Source: Pseudomonadota bacterium
Lineage (GTDB): Bacteria; Pseudomonadota; Alphaproteobacteria; Reyranellales; Reyranellaceae
Direction of reading: 5' to 3'
NCBI GenBank assembly: GCA_023416135.1
Contig: JAEZIF010000296.1
Coordinates: 13,436-77,435 of the forward strand
DNA: 64,000 nt
Position 1 is the first letter of the stretch; every line of letters starts with the position of its first letter. A program made the position numbers and the translations under genes. Below are positions 16,542 to 25,462 of this stretch, piece by piece. The notes under the pieces were generated by a model that was not told the origin of the DNA, made no database searches, and saw only the letters and a list, made by a program, of their open reading frames with translations.

Positions 16542-17690
16542 ATGGCGCGCATAGGTTTCCTGGTCAGCCATCCGATCCAATACTACACGCCGATTTTCCG
16601 GGCGCTGGCGAAACAATGCGATCTCACCGTGTTCTTCGCCCATCGGCAAACGGCCGAGCAGCAGGCGCGCGCCGGTTTCGGCGTGGCTTTCGATTGGGAT
16701 ATCGACCTGCTCTCGGGCTATGAAAGCCGCTTCCTCGCCAATGTTGCCCGCCAGCCCTCGACCGATCGTTTTGTCGGTTGCGACACACCGGCTGTCGCCG
16801 ACGAGATCGGCCGCGGCGGGTTCGACGCTTTCGTCGTGCCGGGCTGGGCGCTGCGTTGCTACTGGCAAGCCGTCCGCGCCTGTCGCAGCCACGGCGTGCC
16901 GGTGTTGGTGCGCGGCGATTCGCAACTCGGTACCCAGCGCAATCATATCGTCCGCGCCGCCAAGTCGCTCGCCTTCCAGCGTCTGCTGCGCCGGTTCGAC
17001 GGGTTCCTGTATGTCGGCCGGAGGAACCGCGACTACCTCTTGCACTATGGCGCTACGGCAGATCGCCTGTTCTTCTCGCCGCACTGCATCGACAACGACG
17101 CTTTCGCCTCCGCAAGCGCCGCCGCTGCCTTGTCGCGGGATCCCGATCGCCGTCGCATCCTGTTCGTCGGCAAGCTGATGGCCCGCAAGCATCCCGTCGA
17201 CCTGCTGCATGCCGTGGCGCGACTGCACGGACGACCGATAGAAGTTGCCTTCGCAGGCTCCGGCGAGCTCGAAGCCGAGCTCCGGCACGTTGCGGCAAAG
17301 GCCTCGGTACGTGCCGACTTCAAGGGCTTCGTCAACCAGAGCGAATTGCCGGCAGTGTATGCGGCTGCCGACTTGCTGGTGTTGCCATCCAATGCCCAGG
17401 AGACATGGGGGCTGGTGGTCAACGAAGCGATGGCATGCGGCGTTCCTGCCGTCGTGTCGGATGCGGTGGGATGCGGACCCGACCTTGTCGATAGCGGGGC
17501 AACGGGGGCGATTTTTCCGTTGGGCGACATTGCGGCACTGGCTGCTGCCATCGATGCCGTGCTGTCGCTCGATCGGGCTCTTGTTCGGCGCCGTCTTGCG
17601 GAAAAGATGGCCCTGTACTCACCGCAGCGCGCCGCTGCGGCCATCGTGGAGGCGGCAGCGACCCTCGAGCGTGGCGCTCGGCGCCAATGA
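16542..17690 (+). CDS. Glycosyltransferase family 4
   Basis: A 382-residue GT-B protein and the last gene of the rightward operon. The N-terminus 'GFLVSHPIQYYTPIFRALAK' matches a GT4 subgroup common in exopolysaccharide clusters. The donor domain contains 'RRILFVGKLMARKHPVDLL' and the EX7E motif in 'QETWGLVVNEAMACGVPAV'. It follows the previous gene by two bases. Downstream it converges on the leftward methyltransferase across 56 bases in which I see no terminator hairpin. Confidence 0.9.
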   Translation: MARIGFLVSHPIQYYTPIFRALAKQCDLTVFFAHRQTAEQQARAGFGVAFDWDIDLLSGYESRFLANVARQPSTDRFVGCDTPAVADEIGRGGFDAFVVPGWALRCYWQAVRACRSHGVPVLVRGDSQLGTQRNHIVRAAKSLAFQRLLRRFDGFLYVGRRNRDYLLHYGATADRLFFSPHCIDNDAFASASAAAALSRDPDRRRILFVGKLMARKHPVDLLHAVARLHGRPIEVAFAGSGELEAELRHVAAKASVRADFKGFVNQSELPAVYAAADLLVLPSNAQETWGLVVNEAMACGVPAVVSDAVGCGPDLVDSGATGAIFPLGDIAALAAAIDAVLSLDRALVRRRLAEKMALYSPQRAAAAIVEAAATLERGARRQ

Positions 17691-17746
17691 CGCCGGGCTC
17701 GATGCCGCCCAGGTGCCTATGATTGCGGCAACGGAAGCTACTCGTC

Positions 17747-18640
17747 CTACTGCGCGCGAAAATGCGCGATCAGCCAATCGCCGCGGTTGATGGGGCAGCC
17801 GACCAGATCGATCAGCCCGCTGAGCGCGCGTCGAATCAGAGGACGATATCCCTTCGAAAAATTGCCCTTCAGTTCCGACAAATACGTCGGGATCACCCAC
17901 GAATCATAAAAGCGACTGTACAGGGAGCAGTTGCGCGAACGGATAATCGAGAATCGGGCTCGTGACGCGCATGTGATCAGACCGGATTCAGTAAAACCCG
18001 TAAGGTGCTCGGGGTAGTACAGGCAGCCAGACCGTGTGGCCGAGCCGGTGACCAACTTCCTATACGAATAGGAAAGCAGCGAGCTCAGACTTTCGCGATT
18101 TGGTACGTGTACGACGAGAATGCCGCCGGTTTCGAGTTTGCGATGGAGCTTCCTCAGCACGACGGTCGGGTCCTCCAGATGCTCGATGACGTGGAAAGCT
18201 GTAATCACGGAGCAGCTGGCGTCCGTCAGCTCATCCAAGGAAATGAAGGGTACTCGGAATGCGCTACTGCCCGCTTTTATGGCGACGGGCGAACTTTCGA
18301 TTGCCGCAGCATCCCAGCCCAGCTCTCGGGCAATGGCGCAGAAGTATCCTGGCCCTGCGCCAAAGTCGATGAGCCGGCGTCCGGGCGGTCTTAGGCGCTC
18401 TATTTCTCGAAGCTGAAACCGGAAGCGGGCCCGCCTGAGGTCAAGCTGCCGTTGGAACTCGTGATCGTCGAACGCTGCCAAATAGGGGTAGTAGGTTCCG
18501 TAATCGTGCGCTTGCGCAACCGGTCGCTTGTAGAACGCCGTCCCGCAGCGTCTGCACAAGAAAATCGGCTCGCCTACCCCATCGCTCCAGCGCCTGGTCT
18601 GCGAGGATGCGCACGCGGGGCACACGACTTCATTTGTCAT
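17747..18640 (-). CDS. Class I methyltransferase with N-terminal zinc-ribbon-like cysteines
   Basis: A 297-residue protein. Near the start are two CxxC pairs (Cys7/Cys10 and Cys29/Cys32), a zinc-ribbon-like module often found in sugar C-methyltransferases and related enzymes. The SAM fold follows, with 'RLIDFGAGPGYFCAIA', 'FHVIEHLEDPTVVLRKLH' and 'ETGGILVVHVPNRES'. The ATG at 18640 was chosen because it precedes the first CxxC; an upstream in-frame start at 18742 would add an unconvincing extension. It is divergent from the UDP-galactopyranose mutase gene. Acceptor unknown. Confidence 0.85.
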   Translation of the reverse strand: MTNEVVCPACASSQTRRWSDGVGEPIFLCRRCGTAFYKRPVAQAHDYGTYYPYLAAFDDHEFQRQLDLRRARFRFQLREIERLRPPGRRLIDFGAGPGYFCAIARELGWDAAAIESSPVAIKAGSSAFRVPFISLDELTDASCSVITAFHVIEHLEDPTVVLRKLHRKLETGGILVVHVPNRESLSSLLSYSYRKLVTGSATRSGCLYYPEHLTGFTESGLITCASRARFSIIRSRNCSLYSRFYDSWVIPTYLSELKGNFSKGYRPLIRRALSGLIDLVGCPINRGDWLIAHFRAQ

Positions 18641-19011
18641 GCGGCCGATCTTCGGCCCCGGTTGTCGCCACGTCCATTCGCATGCCAGTCTTTCGATGGA
18701 ACTCAGCCCGCTCGCATGATGGGCTCGGTCGATTAACATCAAGAGTTCTCTGCCGCAAGTAGACCCTTCGACCGGACGACACGATCAACGAGACGTTGTC
18801 GACTTCATTGAGCGGGGCACCCGCAGGGGTCGAGATGGCGCCAACACCGCCATGCGGGTCCGCGACGGGGCAACGTCACGGTTTCCAATGGATTGCTACC
18901 GCTGGTATGGTCATGCCCAGCGTGGGGGAGAGGGGGAGTTTGCCGCCTGCTTTAGTCGGCCGAGAGCCATCTCGATCGGTTCTGTTCGCGGGGCACACTC
19001 GGGCAGTACGT
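18641..19011 (+). other. Divergent intergenic region between methyltransferase and UDP-galactopyranose mutase
   Basis: These 371 bases separate two diverging genes and should hold both promoters. Open frames here are in-frame extensions of the flanking genes without family similarity. I do not find a convincing -35/-10 pair, operator or RNA structure. Confidence 0.5.
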
Positions 19012-20157
19012 ATGTCAAAGACATATCTTGTGGTCGGCGCCGGATTCACGGGCGCCGTGCTTGCCGAGCGTATCGCCAGCCAACTCGGCGCGCGCGTGAT
19101 CTTGGTCGACCGTCGTGATCATGTTGGAGGCAACGCCTTCGACGTTGCCAATCAGGCCGGTGTGGTCGTCCACCCCTATGGACCGCACATCTTTCATACC
19201 AATTCGGCGCGCGTGGCCGAATACCTCTCCAGGTTTACGGTCTGGCGACCCTATGAGCATCGCGTCCGTGGCTTGGTAGATGGCCAGTTCGTTCCGTTAC
19301 CTTTCAACTTGACGTCCATGGAACTCGTATTTGGCTTGCGGGAGGGAAGGCGGCTCAACAAGCTGCTCACGGACGAGTTTGGCCTGGATATGAAAGTCCC
19401 TGTCCTGAGCATGCGCGAATCCGCTTCGTGCGACATTCGCAAGATCGCCGACTTTCTCTACGAGCGCGTGTTCCTACACTACACGACGAAACAATGGGGC
19501 ATGACACCGAGGGACCTGGCACCTTCCGTTCTGGCGCGTGTTCCCGTGCATCTCTCGCGCGACGAGCGATATTTTCAGGACAGTTTCCAGTACATGCCGG
19601 CACCTGGCTATGCATCGCTTTTCGGGCGGATGCTCGACCACCCTCTTATCGAGGTGAGGACGGGAACCCGCTTCGAGGATGTGGAGGGCACGGAGAAGTT
19701 CGATCGTGTTGTCTTCACCGGACCAATCGATGAGTTCTTCCAACACCGGCACGGTCCGCTTCCATACCGAAGCGTTCGCTTCGATCACCTGACATCGGCC
19801 GCGCGGTGTGCCACGCAGTCCGCTCCCGTGGAGAATTACCCGACGCCGGCGACCGCACATCCTTTTACGCGTTCCACCGAATATCGCCTGTTGACGGGGC
19901 AAGCCGACATCGAATGGACGACGCGCGCATTCGAATATCCCGAGCCGTATGTGCCCAACCGCAACGAGCCTCATTACCCGATCCCGAGCGACGAAAACCG
20001 AGCTCTACTCGAGAAATATCGCGCCGACGCGGATAAACTCGAAAGTGTGACCTTCGCAGGGCGCCTTGCCGACTATTCCTACTACAACATGGACCAGGCG
20101 GTCGGTCGGGCGTTGGCATGCTTCGAGAAGGAAATCTCGCGGCAGCTTCTGGACTGA
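19012..20157 (+). CDS. glf: UDP-galactopyranose mutase
   Basis: A 381-residue flavoenzyme that isomerises UDP-galactopyranose to UDP-galactofuranose. The ATG at 19012 places the FAD-binding loop 'YLVVGAGFTGAVLAERIA' at the N-terminus. Further family signatures are 'DHVGGNAFDV', 'YGPHIFHTN', 'VFLHYTTKQWG', 'PLPYRSVRFDH' and 'YYNMDQAVGRAL'. The length fits the bacterial family. The gene shows that galactofuranose is probably a component of one glycan made here. The frame is open 72 codons upstream but that extension lacks similarity to the family. Confidence 0.95.
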   Translation: MSKTYLVVGAGFTGAVLAERIASQLGARVILVDRRDHVGGNAFDVANQAGVVVHPYGPHIFHTNSARVAEYLSRFTVWRPYEHRVRGLVDGQFVPLPFNLTSMELVFGLREGRRLNKLLTDEFGLDMKVPVLSMRESASCDIRKIADFLYERVFLHYTTKQWGMTPRDLAPSVLARVPVHLSRDERYFQDSFQYMPAPGYASLFGRMLDHPLIEVRTGTRFEDVEGTEKFDRVVFTGPIDEFFQHRHGPLPYRSVRFDHLTSAARCATQSAPVENYPTPATAHPFTRSTEYRLLTGQADIEWTTRAFEYPEPYVPNRNEPHYPIPSDENRALLEKYRADADKLESVTFAGRLADYSYYNMDQAVGRALACFEKEISRQLLD

Positions 20158-20169
20158 TCGTGTGTGACC

Positions 20170-21315
20170 ATGATCCGCGTCCGCTGGTTTCGTAACCACC
20201 ATGAGCATCGGAATTACTGGCTGCGCTTCGGCTTGATGCGGAAGCATCGTATGAGGCAGATTCACTATTCCGAATATCCACTGGCGGCCTGCGTGGACGC
20301 CGGGTTTGATTCGATCGTTGCTGCTTACGAGCACCGGCATACCAGCGTCGTTCTCGTCGAGGACGGAGCGAGCGCAACGCGGTGCATCGTCGATAGCGAG
20401 GATTCCTTCTTTTTCCTGTCGCCAGTGCTGTTGCAGCATGCCGATCTCTATTTTTGCGCTGGCTACAATAGGGCGTTCTTCCGGGACCGGGCATTCACGC
20501 CGCCGTACGCCTGGCACGAACCTCACGAAGTGTCGTTCTATGTCCAGCGCGCTTGCGACCTGATCCGCGAGTGTGGGACGCAATTCATGCGAGTGCGTCC
20601 GTTCGTGCCGATCGGGCCGAGCCTGCACATCGAGGTGCAGCTGCCATTGGTGATGCGAAAGCTGCGCAACGCGCACGACAAGATCGCTCGTAGACGACCT
20701 GCGCAGTCGTGGCTCTTCGAATATGCTGATTTCGAGGCGCGTTATCGTCAGCTCCTCGATCTCCGCACGGCTCCCAGCCTGCATGACATTGCATTGCTTG
20801 ACACGCTCTGGGGATGGCCGAGGCATCGTTACGCCCTTCACATGCGCTTGAAGGCATTGGCAAGGGACGGCAGGGCGGTTCACGCACGTCTTCGCTGGAG
20901 TGAGCCGACGGCGCTGGACGGCAGCGATCGCTTCCCGATGACGCCAGCAGATTTCCCCGTCGAGACCGGCCGGATCGACAACTACGAGAAGATGCTGGCG
21001 TCCAGCCGCCTAGCCGTGTTCGCGACGGGGTTTCATTGGGGGTGGCGCAATATCATGTCCTTGGCACTCATGTGGGGACTGCCGATTCATGCCGACCGGC
21101 TGCTCTTGGAGCCGTGGTTCGACATGAGTCAGTTCAACATCAGTTGGAATGATGATCTCGATTGGCCCGGGGTCGCCATGGTACTCGCCGGCATGAGCGA
21201 TGACAGGATCGCGCGGATCAAGGCGCACAATCGGGCGGCTTTCGATCGCCTGCTGGCTCCGGAGAAGGTGGCGGAGTATTTCGTTGCTGCGACCATGCGT
21301 TCGACCTGCGGATGA
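20170..21315 (+). CDS. Protein of unknown function, possible exostosin-like glycosyltransferase
   Basis: A 381-residue protein I do not recognise. The N-terminal half is rich in His, Tyr and Phe. The C-terminal part 'YEKMLASSRLAVFATGFHWG' followed by 'MSLALMWGLPIHADRLLLEP' resembles the donor-binding end of exostosin/GT47-like or other GT-B enzymes: a surface loop, then a helix and 'G.PI'. It follows glf by 12 bases and overlaps the next gene by four, so a role in galactofuranose transfer or modification is conceivable but unproven. ATG 20170 was chosen; a GTG at 20164 would add two residues. Confidence 0.7.
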   Translation: MIRVRWFRNHHEHRNYWLRFGLMRKHRMRQIHYSEYPLAACVDAGFDSIVAAYEHRHTSVVLVEDGASATRCIVDSEDSFFFLSPVLLQHADLYFCAGYNRAFFRDRAFTPPYAWHEPHEVSFYVQRACDLIRECGTQFMRVRPFVPIGPSLHIEVQLPLVMRKLRNAHDKIARRRPAQSWLFEYADFEARYRQLLDLRTAPSLHDIALLDTLWGWPRHRYALHMRLKALARDGRAVHARLRWSEPTALDGSDRFPMTPADFPVETGRIDNYEKMLASSRLAVFATGFHWGWRNIMSLALMWGLPIHADRLLLEPWFDMSQFNISWNDDLDWPGVAMVLAGMSDDRIARIKAHNRAAFDRLLAPEKVAEYFVAATMRSTCG

Positions 21316-22256
21316 TGGGGCAACGGATGAAATTGGAAGTGCTGGATCTGGCGAGACGATGGAAGCGGCGCATCGTAACGAAGTGGCGACAGAGAACTTG
21401 GATACCCGCTTGGACGAGCCCAGAGGAACAAGGCTACCTCACGAAGTACGCGGCCCGGGATTACACGGGAACTGGCGAAATCATAGATCTGGGTTGTCTT
21501 CTGGGCGCGACGACCATAGCGCTCGCGAGAGGCTTGCAAGTCAACGGTTCCGTCTCGAACAAGGCAGGGAGAATTCACGCCTACGATCGCTTTCAATGGG
21601 AAGAAGTATTCGGAACGCTGCCCGGCGGATTTGCTCGCCGATACGAACCTGGCGAAAGCTTTCTCGGAGAGTTCGAAGCTCGCATCTCCAAGCTCGCAAG
21701 GTTCATAAAGTCATATCCAGGCGATATTACCGAGATCGGTTGGCGTGGTGATCCGATAGAGTTCCTGCTGGTCGATGCCAACAAGTCGTGGGCGCTGTGC
21801 GAGTTCATCGGCCGGCGGTTTTATCCGCATCTTCTGGCAGGCAGTTCGTATATTTTTGAGCAGGATTTCAAGCACTACTACACGCCCTGGGTGCACATCC
21901 TCGGCTATCGACTCAGGTCGGTCCTGCTTCCGTATTGTGAGATGGCGGGCACTTGCAGCATGGTGTTCAAGCCAACCAAGGCGATCGATCCCGCGATGGT
22001 TCCTTCAGTGGAGGAAATGAAGGCGGTCAGCCCGGAAGAACTGGACGAGGTATTCGACCTTTCCTTGAGCCTTGTCCGCAGCGGCTCGACCTGGGAGAGA
22101 GCAAACGTGATGGCATCAAAGGTGATGTTCTACATACATCAGAACCGCATGGCAGAAGCACGTGAGGTGTTCGATGCCGTGAAAGCCAAAGGGTTCACCA
22201 TTGATTCGGACCTGAATGTGTGTGGCCGGCTTCTTGCTGAGGAGTCGACGCAATAG
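21312..22256 (+). CDS. Probable SAM-dependent methyltransferase (Methyltransf_24/TylF-like)
   Basis: A 314-residue protein with a methyltransferase-like centre: 'GEIIDLGCLLGATTIALARG' near residue 55, acidic 'IHAYDRFQWEEVF', then 'IEFLLVDANKSWALCEFIGR' and 'GSSYIFEQDFKHYY'. The layout matches TylF/Methyltransf_24 enzymes acting on sugars. The C-terminal 70 residues are helical and charged and may form a TPR-like extension. It starts at an ATG overlapping the preceding stop (a second ATG follows directly) and ends 11 bases from the convergent GT2 gene. Base composition looks somewhat less GC-rich than in the neighbouring operon. Confidence 0.7.
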   Translation: MMGQRMKLEVLDLARRWKRRIVTKWRQRTWIPAWTSPEEQGYLTKYAARDYTGTGEIIDLGCLLGATTIALARGLQVNGSVSNKAGRIHAYDRFQWEEVFGTLPGGFARRYEPGESFLGEFEARISKLARFIKSYPGDITEIGWRGDPIEFLLVDANKSWALCEFIGRRFYPHLLAGSSYIFEQDFKHYYTPWVHILGYRLRSVLLPYCEMAGTCSMVFKPTKAIDPAMVPSVEEMKAVSPEELDEVFDLSLSLVRSGSTWERANVMASKVMFYIHQNRMAEAREVFDAVKAKGFTIDSDLNVCGRLLAEESTQ

Positions 22257-22267
22257 GTCGCCGAACT

Positions 22268-23212
22268 TCAGGGCCAGCCGCTTGCGACCTGCAAGCGGCG
22301 CGCCGCGCGCCAGCCGATCAGGCGGGAGAGGATCATGAACGTCGGCCCGCCTCGAGGCAGAATGGTCTCCTGATGCAGGGCGTGAGCGCGTTCCAGGGCC
22401 CTCTCGGCCAGCAACGGATCATAGGGATAGCAAGCGTGGGCCAGATGCTGCCAACTCAGTGAAAAGCCGCGTCGAGCAGGCTCGCGGCTGTCCTTGGCCA
22501 GCACGTACTGCTGGCACAGCTCTATCACCTTCTCTTGTGAGGCCCAGTGCGCCGGCGTCTTGCGGCCGGAGAGGCTCCCCGAAATCCCCGAGCGATAACG
22601 GCAACGGGCGCCCTCGCAGAACAGGACTCGTTCGGCGGCCAGGAGCACGCGGGTAAAATATTCCGCATCGTTGTTGAGCGTCAGATCTTCGCGCCAGGCT
22701 CCGGCGGCTCGGGCAATGGGCATGGGTACGAGCCACAAGGCCGGAAACATCATTCCCAGGCCGTTGGCCCGCGATTCCACCAGCCAGTCGAGGCTGGCGA
22801 GGTCGCGCGAGACGGTCTCGGCTTCGAAGCTCGTATCTTCGGGCCGTTCGTAGAATCTTCCCCAGCGAGCGGAAGCGACACAGCGTGGCGCGACAGTCAA
22901 CCTCGCCATTTGGATCTCGATCTTGTCCGGGTCGAGCAGATCGTCGGCGTCCAGATACTGGACGAAATCGCCTGTGGCACGCGCCAGGCCGACGTTGAGC
23001 GCTGCCGTCTGCCCGCGATTGGATTGCCGAATGAGGGTAAGGCCGAGCTCTGCAAATGTTTCGATGATCCGAACGCTGTCATCGGTCGAACCGTCGTCGA
23101 CAACGATGACCTCGAGGTTCGGCCACGTCTGCCGCCGCACGCTATCGAGCGTCTCACCGACATATCGCGCGGCGTTGTAGCAGGGGATGATCACCGAAAC
23201 TTTGGCGGTCAT
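22268..23212 (-). CDS. Glycosyltransferase family 2
   Basis: A 314-residue GT-A enzyme with the classical GT2 start 'VSVIIPCYNAARYVGETLDS', 'EVIVVDDGSTDDSVRII' and the metal-binding DxD segment 'YLDADDLLDPDKIE'. A later 'LNNDAEYFTRVLLA' supplies the acidic residues expected in the acceptor region. It is the last gene of the leftward Wzm/Wzt operon, separated from the preceding gene by 284 bases without a visible gene. Donor and acceptor are unknown. Confidence 0.9.
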   Translation of the reverse strand: MTAKVSVIIPCYNAARYVGETLDSVRRQTWPNLEVIVVDDGSTDDSVRIIETFAELGLTLIRQSNRGQTAALNVGLARATGDFVQYLDADDLLDPDKIEIQMARLTVAPRCVASARWGRFYERPEDTSFEAETVSRDLASLDWLVESRANGLGMMFPALWLVPMPIARAAGAWREDLTLNNDAEYFTRVLLAAERVLFCEGARCRYRSGISGSLSGRKTPAHWASQEKVIELCQQYVLAKDSREPARRGFSLSWQHLAHACYPYDPLLAERALERAHALHQETILPRGGPTFMILSRLIGWRAARRLQVASGWP

Positions 23213-23496
23213 GGGCGTCGCGATGAGACGCGATGATGAGCGTGCGCTGCGCGTCGTTCTGCAGGGGCGCCTTCAGGCGCTCCGGCAAGGGTTTCGAGCA
23301 ACTTCTCCCAAGAGCCCAATCCACTCGACGGCATCACATCGGCCAACCATGCCCTCGGGCATGTCCTTGGTACTTTCTGATCCGCTATAGGCCATAGACC
23401 CTGCCAATCAGCTCTGCAATACGAGCCCAGTCGGACGCGGACGAGTTCATGCAATCTGCGGCGCGCTTTCCTGCCACGAATGGCGAGCGGTCTCCG

Positions 23497-24489
23497 TCAC
23501 GGCCGCCTGCCTCGCTCGGCGTCGGCGATTGCCCGGCGCCAGCCGTGTTGGAAATACGAGCGTTTCGAGGACGAAACATAGTGATGCAGGGCAGCCGTCG
23601 GAGTGCGTCCCTCGGCGAGGCCGGGCAAGACCACGTAGTCGGGCGGATCGAGTCGATGGCACTTCTGGCCGGTCAGGAGCATCGCGGTGAGTGCCTGCTC
23701 CTGAAAGTAGTGGGTTCCTTCCCGTTCCAGCATTTCTCGGCACCAATACTCGAGTCGGTCCCAATCGATGGCGTCAGACCGCAGGCCGCAGACCCCGACA
23801 TTCACGCGCGCCGGCGGTTCGCCTCCTGCAAGCTCACGCATCAAACGGGCCGAATAGCCGTAGGCGCTGGTGCTTTCGACGAGGCAACAGGGGTGGTCGG
23901 GCGCAGCCAGCCAGTCCAGCAGCGCCTTCGGCGAACGAAAGACCAGCATGTCTGAGTCGAGAACCGCCAACCAGCCGCTGCGTCCGGCGTGGATATCGGT
24001 GAGCTTGCGCAGATGGGGATAGCTCAGCCGACGACGGCGCAGGGCAGGAAACCTCGCGAACGGCAGATGCGTGTCGAGCCCGGCCTCGATCTGGGCGCTG
24101 GCAACCAACCGGGCCCAGGGCACCACCCGGCTGAAGGCGGACCAGATGACTTCGTTGAAGGTCCCGTCGTCGTACACCACAGGCATGATCCGCACGCGAG
24201 AATGCGTCTGGAGGGAGACGACGCAGAACAGGGTCTGCCACCAGAAGCGCTCGCCGCTGAGGAACGCGATTTCAACGGTGTCGCGGCCCCCGCGAGCGGC
24301 CAGCGGCGATAGCGCCTGGGCCGCGGCAATCATCTCGAGCCGGGCCTGTTCGGTGCGCCGCTGTTCCCAAGGCCCACCTTCGGCAATCGATTGGCGGAGC
24401 CGGCCAAGCGGCTCGTGGTAGTAGCGCAACACGGCCGGTCCAAGGCCGAAGGCTCTCGAAAAGCGGCGCAGGCGCCCGGGCAATGCCAT
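23497..24489 (-). CDS. Putative GT-A glycosyltransferase
   Basis: A 330-residue protein. The segment 'GWLAVLDSDMLVFRSPKALL' contains a DxD-like metal site, and 'VNVGVCGLRSDAIDWDRLE' with 'HYFQEQALTAMLL' matches the acceptor side of GT8-like or related nucleotide-diphospho-sugar transferases. 'TVEIAFLSGERFWWQTLFC' marks the start of the fold near residue 70. ATG 24489 was chosen, 8 bases after the upstream stop; ATG 24510 in frame would overlap the upstream gene by 14 bases. It belongs to the leftward operon. Confidence 0.8.
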   Translation of the reverse strand: MALPGRLRRFSRAFGLGPAVLRYYHEPLGRLRQSIAEGGPWEQRRTEQARLEMIAAAQALSPLAARGGRDTVEIAFLSGERFWWQTLFCVVSLQTHSRVRIMPVVYDDGTFNEVIWSAFSRVVPWARLVASAQIEAGLDTHLPFARFPALRRRRLSYPHLRKLTDIHAGRSGWLAVLDSDMLVFRSPKALLDWLAAPDHPCCLVESTSAYGYSARLMRELAGGEPPARVNVGVCGLRSDAIDWDRLEYWCREMLEREGTHYFQEQALTAMLLTGQKCHRLDPPDYVVLPGLAEGRTPTAALHHYVSSSKRSYFQHGWRRAIADAERGRRP

Positions 24490-24496
24490 GACAGCC

Positions 24497-25462
24497 TCAG
24501 CCGGCGCCATGTTGCGCACGCCAAAGATCGGCGCGGCCGTCGAACTGGCCACAAGCCCCCCGCCACCGGATGTAGGCGGCCGGACCGGACCAGGCACGGT
24601 AAGAAAGATAGGCTCGCGCTTTTCGCACCATGAGCCTGCTCGGATCGAGCGCTCGCCAAGGCCTGATTCCGTGGACGTCGAGAACGCGGATCCAGGTTCG
24701 GTTGGTGCTATAGGCGTAGGCGGCGAGGTAGTCGCGGGTCAGGCGGCCCGCCGGAATCACGTGTTCGAGCCGCAGCCCGGGCAGGTAGGCGACTCGCCAG
24801 CCTCTCTCCAGCACAACCATGATGATGTCGTTGTCCTCGCCGCTGGCCAGATCCGCTCCCCGCCGGCCCAGCCCGAGGCGCCCTGGGCTTGCCGCGGCCG
24901 CCGACGCATAGGCCGCGAACAGGTCACGCCGGATGACGAGCCCGGCGCCGATTGGGGCGCAGCGAGGGTAGGATCGCTTGGCGTGATCGATGCCTTCCCA
25001 AGAGGCGTATTGCGCTGTCTCGCCGAGATCTCGACAGGCGAGGTCGATATCGAGGCTGTCAAACCACGGCGGCGTCGGCACCTCATAGCGCGCGATCGAC
25101 CTGCCGCCGGCGGCCCCCAGAGAAACGTCCGCCGACATAGCTTCCGCGGCGCGGCTCAAATAGGCCTCGTCGAGCAGATTGTCGTCATCGACGAACGCCA
25201 GGATCTCCCCCGATGCCTCGGCGAGTCCGCGCAGGCGAGCATGAGTTAGACCGAGACGCTCCTCTCGTACGATGCGTGCCCTCTCGAGGCCGCGCAAATC
25301 GATCGATCCGTTCAACGGACGGGTACTGGCGTTGTCGACAATGATCAGTTCCCAACAGCCTTCGTCGAGCGCCCGTTGGCGCCGCAGGGCGTCAAGGGCC
25401 TCCTCGAGCACGGCCCGCCGCGGGTCGTGCGTGCAGAGGATAACCGAAAGAAAAGTCGTCAT
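24497..25462 (-). CDS. Glycosyltransferase family 2 (WcaA-like)
   Basis: A 321-residue GT-A enzyme. The N-terminus has 'LSVILCTHDPRRAVLEEALD', 'WELIIVDNAST' and the metal motif in 'ILAFVDDDNLLDEAYL'. The later 'ASGEDNDIIMVVLERGWRV' is the ED-x region of GT2 enzymes. Its ATG overlaps the stop of the preceding GT4 gene by four bases. It probably adds one sugar of the ABC-exported glycan. Confidence 0.9.
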   Translation of the reverse strand: MTTFLSVILCTHDPRRAVLEEALDALRRQRALDEGCWELIIVDNASTRPLNGSIDLRGLERARIVREERLGLTHARLRGLAEASGEILAFVDDDNLLDEAYLSRAAEAMSADVSLGAAGGRSIARYEVPTPPWFDSLDIDLACRDLGETAQYASWEGIDHAKRSYPRCAPIGAGLVIRRDLFAAYASAAAASPGRLGLGRRGADLASGEDNDIIMVVLERGWRVAYLPGLRLEHVIPAGRLTRDYLAAYAYSTNRTWIRVLDVHGIRPWRALDPSRLMVRKARAYLSYRAWSGPAAYIRWRGACGQFDGRADLWRAQHGAG

